A DNA stretch of 36,394 nucleotides, taken from positions 1 to 36,394 of the forward strand of contig NZ_FNCH01000034.1 in assembly GCF_900100705.1 (NCBI RefSeq), given 5' to 3'. Position numbers and translations under genes: made by a program. This stretch comes from Pedobacter terrae. Its GTDB lineage: Bacteria; Bacteroidota; Bacteroidia; Sphingobacteriales; Sphingobacteriaceae. The notes under the pieces were generated by a model. The model was not told the DNA's origin. It was given only the letters and a program-made list of their open reading frames with translations, and ran no database searches. How positions within the stretch are numbered: position 1 is the first letter of the stretch; each line of letters starts with the position of its first letter. Shown here piece after piece: positions 24,821 to 32,301 of this stretch.

Positions 24821-24905
24821 TCGGTAAAAATAGCTAAAAGCTCAAAGACTAAAGCTGAAAGAGAAAAACAAATTCGAAATCAATTAAAAGATTTGACGCT
24901 ATGTT

Positions 24906-25061
24906 AACTGAATATTGGTCATTGGTTCATTAGTCATTGGTTCATTGTTCACTAGTCATTAGTTTATTGATAATTGAAAACTGCCAACTGCCAATTGATA
25001 ACTGTCAACTGCCAATTGATAACTGCTAACTGAAAACTGTCAACTGCGCACTGCCAACTGT
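24906..25061. repeat. Longest heptad-phased ladder (about 22 units)
   Basis: The core, 24971-25061, is 13 uninterrupted 7-base units matching nAAYTGn (one unit differs at position 2). Upstream, units of the CATTRGT type continue in nearly the same phase from 24906, two of them lengthened to 8 bases. The ladder covers the stop codon and last six or so codons of the minus-strand gene ending at 25040. No dyad structure or coding sense explains the periodicity. Confidence 0.85.
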
Positions 25062-25600
25062 TTCCTGATCTGTTTCACCTTCGCAAAGAACCCTATACTT
25101 TCTTTATCCACCAGAAAATCCATAGTTTGTGAGAGTTCTTCCTTAATCCATCTGTGTTTAACATTTAAATTAGCCAAAATATTAAGGCAATGTGATTTTA
25201 TGGCCACAGGGATTTTCTCATCAATGAGCCATGCAAAAACAACTTCTACCAAATGATCGGTATCATAATCGGCAATAATATTTTTCATTTCTATTGAAGC
25301 ATTTCTTTTCGTCATAAGGGCTAAAATTTTAACATAATGCCTTAATGCCGATAAATTGCGCTGTTGTGGGAATTTCTCCAGGAAATAAAGCGCATGAATT
25401 AAAAACCTTTGTTGATGGTTAACAAATACATTTTCTAAAATCCATGCCGCCCGAAACCCGATCTGTTGATCATGATAAAAACTTAAATCGATCAGGTCTT
25501 TTACCGAAAAGCTATCTGCTGAAGCGATGGCCGCTAATTTTTCTACTTTGCTTTTCTGAAGGGTGGTTTTTATGGTTTCGAGCAAGGAATGATTTGACAT
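25040..25600 (-). CDS. Hypothetical alpha-helical (HEAT-like) protein
   Basis: A 186-residue soluble protein with no signal peptide, made of leucine/alanine/isoleucine-rich helices in pairs. Segments such as FRAAWILENVF, LRHYVKILALMT and KSHCLNILANL have the look of HEAT/ARM-type repeats, which usually bind other proteins. I do not recognise a named family. It is monocistronic on the minus strand. Its last residues (about QLAVRS) are encoded by the end of a heptad-phased DNA ladder, so the C-terminus may have been formed or altered when that tract spread into the gene. The true length should be compared with homologues. Confidence 0.65.
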   Translation of the reverse strand: MSNHSLLETIKTTLQKSKVEKLAAIASADSFSVKDLIDLSFYHDQQIGFRAAWILENVFVNHQQRFLIHALYFLEKFPQQRNLSALRHYVKILALMTKRNASIEMKNIIADYDTDHLVEVVFAWLIDEKIPVAIKSHCLNILANLNVKHRWIKEELSQTMDFLVDKESIGFFAKVKQIRKQLAVRS

Positions 25601-25737
25601 GAGGCTAAAATAAATATTTTAAAGACAAAGTACATTGAGATAAGTCGTAGAATGGCGTACTCCTTAATTTATTTGCTTATTAAGTTTTAATTTTCCGGAA
25701 CTAATTTTAAGCTATTGGCCAAAAGCTTCTCCCCTTT

Positions 25738-25815
25738 TGTAAAATAAACCCGGTAGTAGCGAACACGGAGTGCAACACAGTAAAGCGGATAACGGGACTG
25801 CCTGAGCCACAAAGT
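25738..25815 (-). repeat. Possible degraded, inverted copy of repeat A
   Basis: Read on the minus strand, TCCCGTTATCCGCTTTA corresponds to TTCCCGTTTTCCGTTTATA of repeat A at the right relative place, and CTACCGGGTTTA to CAACCGGGGCTAA. The middle is diverged. The match is by eye and moderate. Confidence 0.35.
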
Positions 25816-25860
25816 ACCTGGCCCTTCATTTCCAAATCCTTCAAACGCTTCTATCATAAA

Positions 25861-25951
25861 CATTCAAGCACCTTCCAACTCTTAAATTCCAACCACCAAA
25901 CCTTTCAACAATAAAACAATCAAACCATTAAACACTTTCCTTCCCTCAACC
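25861..25951. repeat. Weaker heptad-phased tract upstream of the ABC-F promoter
   Basis: Units such as cattcaa, gcacctt, ccaactc, ttaaatt, ccaacca and caatcaa keep a 7-base step with C/A-rich content. Conservation per position is lower than in the other ladders. It ends just before the -7 element. Confidence 0.45.
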
Positions 25952-25959
25952 TTTTTGCG

Positions 25960-25967
25960 TATCTTTG
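25960..25967 (+). promoter_or_regulatory. -7 promoter element (TATCTTTG) for the ABC-F gene
   Basis: TATCTTTG fits TAnnTTTG exactly and is followed by CGG, as in many Bacteroidota promoters. It ends 20 bases before the ATG at 25988, giving a very short leader without a Shine-Dalgarno site. Confidence 0.65.
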
Positions 25968-25987
25968 CGGCTTATTTCAATTATAGC

Positions 25988-27610
25988 ATGATTTCAGTTT
26001 CTAATTTATCATTACGGTACGGCAAACGCACATTATTTGAAGATGTTAACCTAAAATTTACTCAAGGCAATTGCTACGGTGTAATTGGGGCTAACGGCGC
26101 AGGTAAATCTACTTTTCTTAAAATTTTATCAGGAGAAGTGAATCAAACCTCTGGTAGCGTAGCTTTTACCCCAGGTGAAAGAATGGCGGTTTTAAAACAA
26201 AATCACTACGAATTTGATGAATTTTCGGTACTGGAGACCGTAATGATCGGTCATAAAGAACTTTATGCCATCATGAAAGAAAAAGATGCCATTTATATGA
26301 AAGAAGATTTCTCTGAGAAAGATGGTGAACGTGCCGGAGAACTTGAAAATCTTTTTGCAGAAATGGATGGCTGGAACATGGAAAGCAACGCGGCAACGAT
26401 GTTGAGCAACCTGGGCATTACCGAAGATAATCACTATAAATTGTTAAAGGAACTGGATAATACACAAAAAGTACGTGTATTATTGGCACAGGCCCTTTTC
26501 GGTAATCCCGATATTTTGTTACTGGATGAGCCTACCAACGATTTGGACATCGAAACCATTGCCTGGTTAGAGAACTTTCTGGCTGATTATCAGAATATTG
26601 TGTTGGTTGTATCGCACGACAGGCACTTTTTAGATGCCGTTTGTACCCATATCGTAGATATCGATTTCGCTAAAATGAGTATTTACACCGGTAACTATAC
26701 TTTCTGGTACGAATCGAGTCAGTTGGCGTTAAAACAGCGCAGCGACCAGAATAAGAAAATGGAAGATAAGGTGAAGGAACTTCAGGAATTTATCCGAAGG
26801 TTTAGTGCGAATGCGTCTAAATCAAAGCAGGCAACTTCCCGTAAGAAAGCTTTAGATAAAATTGATATTACCGAAATTAAAGCTTCCAGCAGAAAATATC
26901 CGGCCATTATATTTAATAATACCGGTCGTGAGGCCGGCGACCAGATTTTACAGGTAGAAAATCTTGGGAAAAATGGAAATGAGGGCGTGTTGTTCGATAA
27001 AGTTACCTTTATGGTGAACAAGGGCGATAAAATTGCCATATTATCTCAGAATAGTTTAGCTACTGCCGCATTTTATGATGTTTTAACTGGCAGAGATACC
27101 GATCATAAAGGAGAATTTAAATGGGGCGTTACCATCAGTACAGCAGATATCCCAAATGATAATTCTGAATATTTTGATGGTAAAGATGAAAATCTGGTTG
27201 ATTGGTTACGCGAGTACTCTGGTACTGATGCCGATGAGCAATTTGTGCGTAGCTTTTTAGGCCGTATGTTATTCTCTGGCGAAGAGGTGCTTAAAAATGT
27301 AAAAGTGCTCTCTGGTGGTGAGAAAATGCGCTGTATGTTCTCCAGAATGATGTTACAACAGGCTAATCTGTTAATGTTTGATGAGCCAACGAATCACCTG
27401 GATCTGGAATCGATTGAAGCATTGAACAATGGCATGAAAGATTTTAAAGGTACCATATTGTTTACCTCACGAGATCACCAGTTAACAGAAACCGTTGCTA
27501 ACCGCATTATCGAAATTACACCAAAAGGTACTATTGATAAATTGATGACTTATGATGAATACATCAATAACAGCGATGTTGCGAAATTAAGAGAAGAAAT
27601 GTACGCTTAA
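25988..27610 (+). CDS. ABC-F ATPase, YbiT-like, with one degenerate ATP site
   Basis: A 540-residue cytoplasmic protein with two ABC domains joined by a charged linker whose FSANASKSKQATSR stretch closely matches E. coli YbiT. ABC-F proteins bind the ribosomal E site and act in translation. NBD1 keeps Walker A GANGAGKST (34-42), Walker B LLLDEPTND and H210, but its signature reads LDNTQ (156-160) instead of LSGGQ. NBD2 keeps the signature LSGGE (441-445) and Walker B with E466. Its Walker A is replaced by SQNSLATAA (353-361), with Thr for the Lys, and the H-loop His by R495. In the closed dimer one composite site is thus intact and the other lost. The ATG at 25988 is preferred to TTG at 25955 because the latter lies before the promoter. 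Confidence 0.93.
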   Translation: MISVSNLSLRYGKRTLFEDVNLKFTQGNCYGVIGANGAGKSTFLKILSGEVNQTSGSVAFTPGERMAVLKQNHYEFDEFSVLETVMIGHKELYAIMKEKDAIYMKEDFSEKDGERAGELENLFAEMDGWNMESNAATMLSNLGITEDNHYKLLKELDNTQKVRVLLAQALFGNPDILLLDEPTNDLDIETIAWLENFLADYQNIVLVVSHDRHFLDAVCTHIVDIDFAKMSIYTGNYTFWYESSQLALKQRSDQNKKMEDKVKELQEFIRRFSANASKSKQATSRKKALDKIDITEIKASSRKYPAIIFNNTGREAGDQILQVENLGKNGNEGVLFDKVTFMVNKGDKIAILSQNSLATAAFYDVLTGRDTDHKGEFKWGVTISTADIPNDNSEYFDGKDENLVDWLREYSGTDADEQFVRSFLGRMLFSGEEVLKNVKVLSGGEKMRCMFSRMMLQQANLLMFDEPTNHLDLESIEALNNGMKDFKGTILFTSRDHQLTETVANRIIEITPKGTIDKLMTYDEYINNSDVAKLREEMYA

Positions 27611-27635
27611 TTTTAAGCTTAGCATATTATTTTAG

Positions 27636-27666
27636 AGCCACATGTACCCCATGTGGCTTTTCTTTT
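27636..27666 (+). terminator. Terminator after the ABC-F gene
   Basis: AGCCACATG (27636-27644) pairs with CATGTGGCT (27650-27658), loop of 5, followed by TTTTCTTTT. Confidence 0.85.
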
Positions 27667-27776
27667 ATAAAAATTTAAACCAGATGTAGCGTTTTCATTC
27701 CTTTACTCGTTTTACAAGAAAAAAGCGTTAATGGCCATTAACCAGTTTTGTTCAGCAATTGATTTAAAACATTAAA

Positions 27777-28472
27777 ATGAAAACGGATTTGAAAAATTTT
27801 AGCACTACGACAAAAATTATACTCTCTCTCCTTGCAATAACTTTAACGATAACGGCCTGCAAAAAGGATTTTAACAACGATCCGATAGAAGCTGCCGGTA
27901 TTGGCTTTGTACATGCATCGCCAGGAACAGGTACACTTGATTTTATTTTGGATAACCAAAAAATAAACAGCTTTACCTACAATAAAGACCTTGGCTATTA
28001 TGCAGCATACCCTGGCGTTAGATTAGTTGGTGTTGCTAAAAAAGACACTTTAAAATATTTAACTACAGCTCAGGCTGCGTTAAAATCGGGATCGTTTTAT
28101 TCGGTTTTCGTAGTGGATACGTTAAAATCGACCAAACTTTTAATCCTTGAGGATGATTTAAAAGCGCCTGAAACCGATAAAGCTAAAGTTCGTTTTGTAA
28201 ACTTAAGCCCGGGTTCTGCACCATTTGATTTGGCGGTTGCAGGTACAGATGCACCATTGTTTACGGCAAAAGCATTTAAAGAGTTTACCACATTTAGCAA
28301 TATTGCACCAAATGACAGTTATACTTTTCAATTAAAACAGGGCGGAGCCATTAAAGTTAGCTTGCCGGCTGTTAAAATTGAAAAAGGTAAAATATATACC
28401 ATCTGGGCCAAAGGCTTATCAAGCAAAACCGATAGTACCGGAGTTGGTTTATCAGTGATGACGAACAAATAA
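27777..28472 (+). CDS. DUF4397-domain lipoprotein
   Basis: A 231-residue lipoprotein; the lipobox TITAC puts the lipidated Cys at 28. The mature protein has two similar beta-sandwich halves, each opening with a (V/I)xFVHASPG or VRFVNLSPGS motif (about residues 42-51 and 138-147) followed by a D(F/L) strand. This is the pattern of the DUF4397 family of Bacteroidota surface lipoproteins. No catalytic residues are visible. A role in adhesion or as an accessory surface protein is possible but unproven. It lies between terminators, so it is a single-gene unit. The ECF sigma gene starts 121 bases later on the same strand and could control it, though nothing in the sequence shows this. Confidence 0.8.
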   Translation: MKTDLKNFSTTTKIILSLLAITLTITACKKDFNNDPIEAAGIGFVHASPGTGTLDFILDNQKINSFTYNKDLGYYAAYPGVRLVGVAKKDTLKYLTTAQAALKSGSFYSVFVVDTLKSTKLLILEDDLKAPETDKAKVRFVNLSPGSAPFDLAVAGTDAPLFTAKAFKEFTTFSNIAPNDSYTFQLKQGGAIKVSLPAVKIEKGKIYTIWAKGLSSKTDSTGVGLSVMTNK

Positions 28473-28507
28473 AACATTTTTCTCTCTACCTGTGAAAACG
28501 AAAATTG

Positions 28508-28536
28508 ACACCGCCCGAATTGGGTGGTGTTATTTT
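28508..28536 (+). terminator. Terminator after the DUF4397 gene
   Basis: ACACCGCCC (28508-28516) pairs with GGGTGGTGT (28522-28530), with one G-T wobble, followed by TATTTTCTT. Confidence 0.8.
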
Positions 28537-28593
28537 CTTAAATTTGCCATCAAGCAATCATGATAAACCTTTAATAAATAGTCCTTTACAAGG

Positions 28594-29178
28594 GTGATAA
28601 AAAAAATACTCAGTTTTGAGGAAATTTTAAAAGGCTGTGTAAAAAACGACAATAGCTGCAAAGAAATGATGTATAAATCATTTTATGGCTATTTAATGGG
28701 CATAATTTTAAGGTATACCAAAAACCCTTCGGATAGTGAAGAGCTGGTAAATGATAGTTTTATCAAGATTTTCAAACATGTTGGCGGTTTTAAGGCACCC
28801 AAAAATCCGGAAGAATTACAACGATCGTTTAAAGGTTGGATTGCCCAGATTGCATCGCGGACAGCGATAGACAAAATCCGGAGTACTAAAGTTCAGTTTT
28901 ATGTTGATGATTTAGCAGAAAGCGAACATCCGGTCACGCAGGTGTCTGTTGCCTCTGAACTACATGTCAACGATATTTTGAATTTACTAAACCACTTACC
29001 AGATACACAGCGACTGGTATTTAATTTATATGAAATTGAGGGCTTTGCCCACGATGAAATTTCGAAGATGTTAAACATTCCTGAAAGTTCCAGTCGTGTT
29101 TACCTCACCCGTTCTAAAAATAAGTTACGTACCCTTTACCTAAATACCATGGTTAATTCATACGAAAAAAATGGATAA
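28594..29178 (+). CDS. ECF-type RNA polymerase sigma factor
   Basis: A 194-residue sigma-70-family protein of the extracytoplasmic-function type. Region 2 spans about 20-95 (YGYLMGIILRYTKNPSDSEE, then FKGWIAQIASRTAIDKIR). Region 4 spans about 125-180 with the LPDTQRLVFNLYEIEGF...ISKMLNIPESSSRVYLTRSK helix-turn-helix. It should direct RNA polymerase to a small envelope-response regulon. The start is GTG at 28594, since an in-frame stop lies five codons upstream and no ATG precedes region 2. The downstream anti-sigma gene overlaps it by 8 bases, so the two are translationally coupled. The target promoters are not visible. Confidence 0.93.
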   Translation: MIKKILSFEEILKGCVKNDNSCKEMMYKSFYGYLMGIILRYTKNPSDSEELVNDSFIKIFKHVGGFKAPKNPEELQRSFKGWIAQIASRTAIDKIRSTKVQFYVDDLAESEHPVTQVSVASELHVNDILNLLNHLPDTQRLVFNLYEIEGFAHDEISKMLNIPESSSRVYLTRSKNKLRTLYLNTMVNSYEKNG

Positions 29179-30394
29179 GGAATTAATTGAGCATATTACG
29201 GCGCAACTCCAAAACCATGAGGAAGCTTATCCTAATGGTGCCTGGGAGCGCTTTTCGGAGAAAAAAAATAAGAAAAGAAGCATAGCATACTGGCCTTTAT
29301 GGGCTGCTGCTGCCTTAATTTTTATTGTTGCAGGTGCAATTTTTACTTTAAACCATACCGCTCAGAAAGAAAACCTTGCCATAACTAAGCCTAAAATAAA
29401 AAGCAATCCTGCTATTAGTGGTAATACAAACACTAATCTTCATGCTAAAAATGATACGGAGCAATTAAACGACAATATTAAACCTTCAACTAATTTAACT
29501 TCTGGTCGCCCAACTCAAACTGCAGGAGTTGCAGAATCTGTAACAGAACAGCAAAACAATTATTCGTTTTTAAATACTGCTGCAGCTTTAAATCCGGTTA
29601 ATCATAATCTACTCGACAATAAACTATCTGAAATAAATCTTTCCAGTTTAAAATCAAAACAGTTCGACATTTTAACGGAAAAGAAAAAACCTCAACCCAT
29701 TAACACAACAACGGATTTTGAGAAACTGTTGGCTCATGATAGCTACGTAAATCAGCAAAAACCTACCGATAAAGCGACTGGCAACGCCAAATGGCAACCA
29801 GATGTATATGTTGCCCCGGCTATGGGTAACGATAATAAAGTAACCATGAATTATGGGTTTTCTTTATCATATGCCATCGCCAATAAATTATCAATAAGCT
29901 CCGGCGTATCTTATGCATCCATCAGCACAACAGAATCATTAAACGCTACTGCGCCACAAAGCTTATCGGGTAAAAATTTAGCTTCAGTTGATGCCAAAGT
30001 GCGTGGAATTAATGTGCCTTTAGAATTAAAATATAACATTAGCGATAAACTTTACACCAATGTTGGGGTTTCTGCCCTTGCTGTTTTAAACAACTCGCAG
30101 CAGAACAGTTATATTGTTAATCAGGTTCAAAGTTTCTCTGCTCCCGCAGTAAATGGTTATGCCGATTCTAAAACCTTGATTGTACAAGAAAAAAAGGTTG
30201 AGCCACAACCCGAAGCAAGCATAGATCCTGATAAATATATCGGATTCTACAACTTCTCTTTGGGCTACAAGCAAAAAATCTCTAAAAAGAATAATATTGC
30301 CATCGAACCTTTTTTAAGGTTGCCTATGAAAACTTTCTCTAAAGAAAACCTTAACCTTACCAATGGTGGACTGCGGTTAAAAATCGATTTCTAA
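29171..30394 (+). CDS. Anti-sigma factor fused to an outer-membrane barrel domain
   Basis: A 407-residue protein. Residues 1-36 form a short charged cytoplasmic part with the PNGAWERF motif seen in Bacteroidota sigma partners. A single transmembrane helix lies at about 40-60. Then comes a roughly 140-residue Asn/Thr/Lys-rich linker, and from about 210 a beta-rich region (YVAPAMG, FSLSYAIANKLSISSGVSYA, VPLELKYNISDKLYTNVGVSAL) ends in a terminal strand LRLKIDF. The end looks like a small outer-membrane barrel. One chain could therefore join the inner and outer membranes and report outer-membrane state to the sigma factor. It overlaps the sigma gene by 8 bases. The anti-sigma role rests on this coupling and on architecture; binding is not shown. 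Confidence 0.8.
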   Translation: MDKELIEHITAQLQNHEEAYPNGAWERFSEKKNKKRSIAYWPLWAAAALIFIVAGAIFTLNHTAQKENLAITKPKIKSNPAISGNTNTNLHAKNDTEQLNDNIKPSTNLTSGRPTQTAGVAESVTEQQNNYSFLNTAAALNPVNHNLLDNKLSEINLSSLKSKQFDILTEKKKPQPINTTTDFEKLLAHDSYVNQQKPTDKATGNAKWQPDVYVAPAMGNDNKVTMNYGFSLSYAIANKLSISSGVSYASISTTESLNATAPQSLSGKNLASVDAKVRGINVPLELKYNISDKLYTNVGVSALAVLNNSQQNSYIVNQVQSFSAPAVNGYADSKTLIVQEKKVEPQPEASIDPDKYIGFYNFSLGYKQKISKKNNIAIEPFLRLPMKTFSKENLNLTNGGLRLKIDF

Positions 30395-30411
30395 AAAACT
30401 AAGATATTTAG

Positions 30412-30419
30412 TATATTTG
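30412..30419 (+). promoter_or_regulatory. -7 promoter element (TATATTTG) for the Uma2 pair
   Basis: TATATTTG fits TAnnTTTG exactly and ends 16 bases before the ATG at 30436. It lies in the 41-base gap after the anti-sigma gene, so the pair can be transcribed independently. Confidence 0.6.
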
Positions 30420-30435
30420 GTTAAACGCCTTATAT

Positions 30436-31065
30436 ATGAAAAATATCAAACCCTACCCAACTGAAGATGAGCTGCCTTCCGTTAAAACCCTTAACGAGAT
30501 AGATTTTTCTGCTACGTATAGTTATGCAGATTACATGCGCTTCGAATTTGAAGAGCGTTTAGAAATTATCAAAGGTTACATTTTCGAGATGAGCCCTGCT
30601 CCTTCCAGGATTCATCAAAAAATATCCGGAAGAATTTTTAACCCTATCTACAATGCATTAAATGGCTATCAATGCGAAGTATATTCAGCGCCTTTTGATG
30701 TCCGTTTAGCTAAGAAATCGCAGGATGACAGAGAAGTTTTCACTGTTGTGCAACCCGATATTGTAGTGGTTTGCGATCAGACTAAACTGGATAAGCGTGG
30801 TTGTATTGGTGCCCCGGATATTGTTATCGAAATTTTATCACCGGGCAACAATAAAAAAGAACTGATTAATAAATATGAAGTTTATGAAGAAGCAGGCGTT
30901 AAAGAATACTGGATTGTAAGCCCTACACACAAAACATTTTTCAGGTATATCCTCGATGATAACGGCAAGTTTCAACCGACAAAACTGCTTACTGAAGGCG
31001 AAGAGGTAACCACCAAAATTATTCCTGGCTTAAAACTGGTATTGGATGAGGTATTTAAAGATTAA
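30436..31065 (+). CDS. Uma2-family (DUF820) endonuclease-like protein, copy 1
   Basis: A 209-residue cytoplasmic protein of the Uma2/DUF820 family, which has a PD-(D/E)XK nuclease fold. FEERLEIIKGYIFEMSPAPSR opens the domain, D108 lies in VVQPDIVV, D128 and E132 in APDIVIEILSP, and K146 may complete the site, followed by YEVYEEAGVKEYWIVSP. The family is often found in several copies per genome and its biological job is not known; a nuclease role is predicted from structure only. An almost identical-length paralogue follows after 3 bases. Both share the same ATATATGAAAAATATCAA start region, so the duplication included the leader. All likely active-site residues are present. Confidence 0.88.
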   Translation: MKNIKPYPTEDELPSVKTLNEIDFSATYSYADYMRFEFEERLEIIKGYIFEMSPAPSRIHQKISGRIFNPIYNALNGYQCEVYSAPFDVRLAKKSQDDREVFTVVQPDIVVVCDQTKLDKRGCIGAPDIVIEILSPGNNKKELINKYEVYEEAGVKEYWIVSPTHKTFFRYILDDNGKFQPTKLLTEGEEVTTKIIPGLKLVLDEVFKD

Positions 31066-31068
31066 TAT

Positions 31069-31698
31069 ATGAAAAATATCAATCCCTACCCGAGCGAAGA
31101 TGAACTACCTCCTATTAAAACACTTAATGAGGTCGATTTTTCTGCTTTATACAGCTATGCAGATTATATGCGTTTCGAATTTGAAGAACGCTTAGAAATT
31201 ATTAAAGGACAGTTGTTTAAAATGAGTCCTGCCCCTTCCCGAATACACCAGGGTATTTCAGGCAATATTTTTGGACCAATTTATAATGCGCTCAAAGGTA
31301 AAAATTGTCGTGTTTATACTGCACCATTTGATGTACGTTTAGCAAAGAAAAGTGTAGATGATAAGGAAGTTTTCACCGTAGTACAACCCGATCTAGTGGT
31401 AGTTTGCGATCAGACTAAGCTCGATAAACGTGGATGTATTGGCGCGCCGGATATCGTGGTCGAGATTTTATCTCCTGGAAATAACAAAAAGGAACTAATT
31501 AATAAATACGAGGTTTACGAAGAAGCAGGTGTAAAAGAATATTGGATTGTAAGCCCTGCGCACAAAACATTTTTCAGGTACATCCTTGATGAAAACGGTA
31601 AGTTTCAGCCGACCAAAATGCTTACAGAGGGTGAAGAGGTAACCACATCCCTAATACCCAGCCTTAAACTTGTTTTGGAAGAGGTTTTTCAGGATTAA
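31069..31698 (+). CDS. Uma2-family (DUF820) endonuclease-like protein, copy 2
   Basis: A 209-residue tandem duplicate of the preceding gene, three bases behind it, with the same acidic and lysine residues in VVQPDLVV, APDIVVEILSP and NKYEVYEEAGVKEYW. Differences cluster at about 47-85 (for instance GQLFKMSPAPSRIHQGISGNI in place of GYIFEM...KISGRI) and near the C-terminus, while the presumed active site and the central 60 residues are almost unchanged. This points to divergence of a recognition surface with the catalytic core conserved, or to gene conversion of the core. The unit ends in a strong two-way terminator shared with slyD. Function beyond the nuclease-like fold is unknown. Confidence 0.88.
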   Translation: MKNINPYPSEDELPPIKTLNEVDFSALYSYADYMRFEFEERLEIIKGQLFKMSPAPSRIHQGISGNIFGPIYNALKGKNCRVYTAPFDVRLAKKSVDDKEVFTVVQPDLVVVCDQTKLDKRGCIGAPDIVVEILSPGNNKKELINKYEVYEEAGVKEYWIVSPAHKTFFRYILDENGKFQPTKMLTEGEEVTTSLIPSLKLVLEEVFQD

Positions 31699-31712
31699 AA
31701 TGCGTATTCACA

Positions 31713-31762
31713 AAAGAAGTCAGGTTTAAACAGCAATTTGCCCTTCAAAACCTGACTTCTTT
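31713..31762. terminator. Bidirectional terminator between Uma2 copy 2 and slyD
   Basis: AAAGAAGTCAGGTTT (31713-31727) is exactly complementary to AAACCTGACTTCTTT (31748-31762), a 15-bp perfect stem with a 20-base loop between two convergent genes. T-rich sequence follows on both strands. Confidence 0.75.
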
Positions 31763-31784
31763 AAAATCGTTTTATATTGATTTC

Positions 31785-32291
31785 TTAGTGACCTGAATGA
31801 CCATCAGCACCGTGCGCATGGCCATGAGCCAATTCATCTTGAGTAGCCTCACGTACATTTAAAATTTCACCACTAAATACCAGGTTTTTACCAGCCATAG
31901 GGTGGTTTAAATCTACTGAAATGGTTTCATCATGCACTGCAGTAACACCTGCTCTAAACTGGTTACCATTGTTATCTTGCAATGGAATTACATCACCAAC
32001 ATTTGGTAATTCGCCACCAGCTTCGGTAAACATGGTTTTTGGCAGATCGGCAAAAGCACCAGGATCAATATCACCATAACCATCTGCTGCAGATAGTTCA
32101 AATGAATATTCATCACCAGTTTTTAAACCAGTTAAATGCTCTTCAAATTTAGGCAACATCATGCCAACGCCATATAAAAATACTAAAGGATTTTGTTCGT
32201 CAGCTTTTTCTACAAAAACTTGTTGTCCTTCTTCGTTAGTAGTATGTAATTCGTAAGTTAACGCTACTACAGAGTTTGGTGAAATATTCAT
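31785..32291 (-). CDS. slyD: SlyD-type FKBP peptidyl-prolyl isomerase with His-rich tail
   Basis: A 168-residue cytoplasmic folding catalyst. The FKBP core is split by an insert-in-flap chaperone domain, as in SlyD: LVFLYGVGMMLPKFEEHLTG (about 36-55) and the EYSFELSAADGYGD flap edge precede the insert, and the DLNHPMAGKNLVF return strand (about 127-139) is diagnostic. The tail from about 156 carries five His alternating with Gly/Ala, a likely nickel- or other metal-binding segment as in E. coli SlyD. The ATG lies 10 bases after the stop of the YyaL-type gene, so both are one operon. Confidence 0.93.
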   Translation of the reverse strand: MNISPNSVVALTYELHTTNEEGQQVFVEKADEQNPLVFLYGVGMMLPKFEEHLTGLKTGDEYSFELSAADGYGDIDPGAFADLPKTMFTEAGGELPNVGDVIPLQDNNGNQFRAGVTAVHDETISVDLNHPMAGKNLVFSGEILNVREATQDELAHGHAHGADGHSGH

Positions 32292-32301
32292 TTAAATTTA
32301 T

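Larger units (their letters stand above)
25601..25987. other. Non-coding gap with degraded repeat, heptad tract and promoter
   Basis: No gene is supported. The gap contains a possible inverted, decayed copy of the A repeat family (about 25738-25815), a heptad-phased tract (25861-25951) and a good -7 element for the ABC-F gene. The first 130 bases are plain AT-rich sequence. Confidence 0.6.

Noticed and set aside
24906..25061. CRISPR array as explanation of the periodic tract
   Set aside because: The period is 7 bases, with no 20-40-base repeats or spacers and no cas genes.
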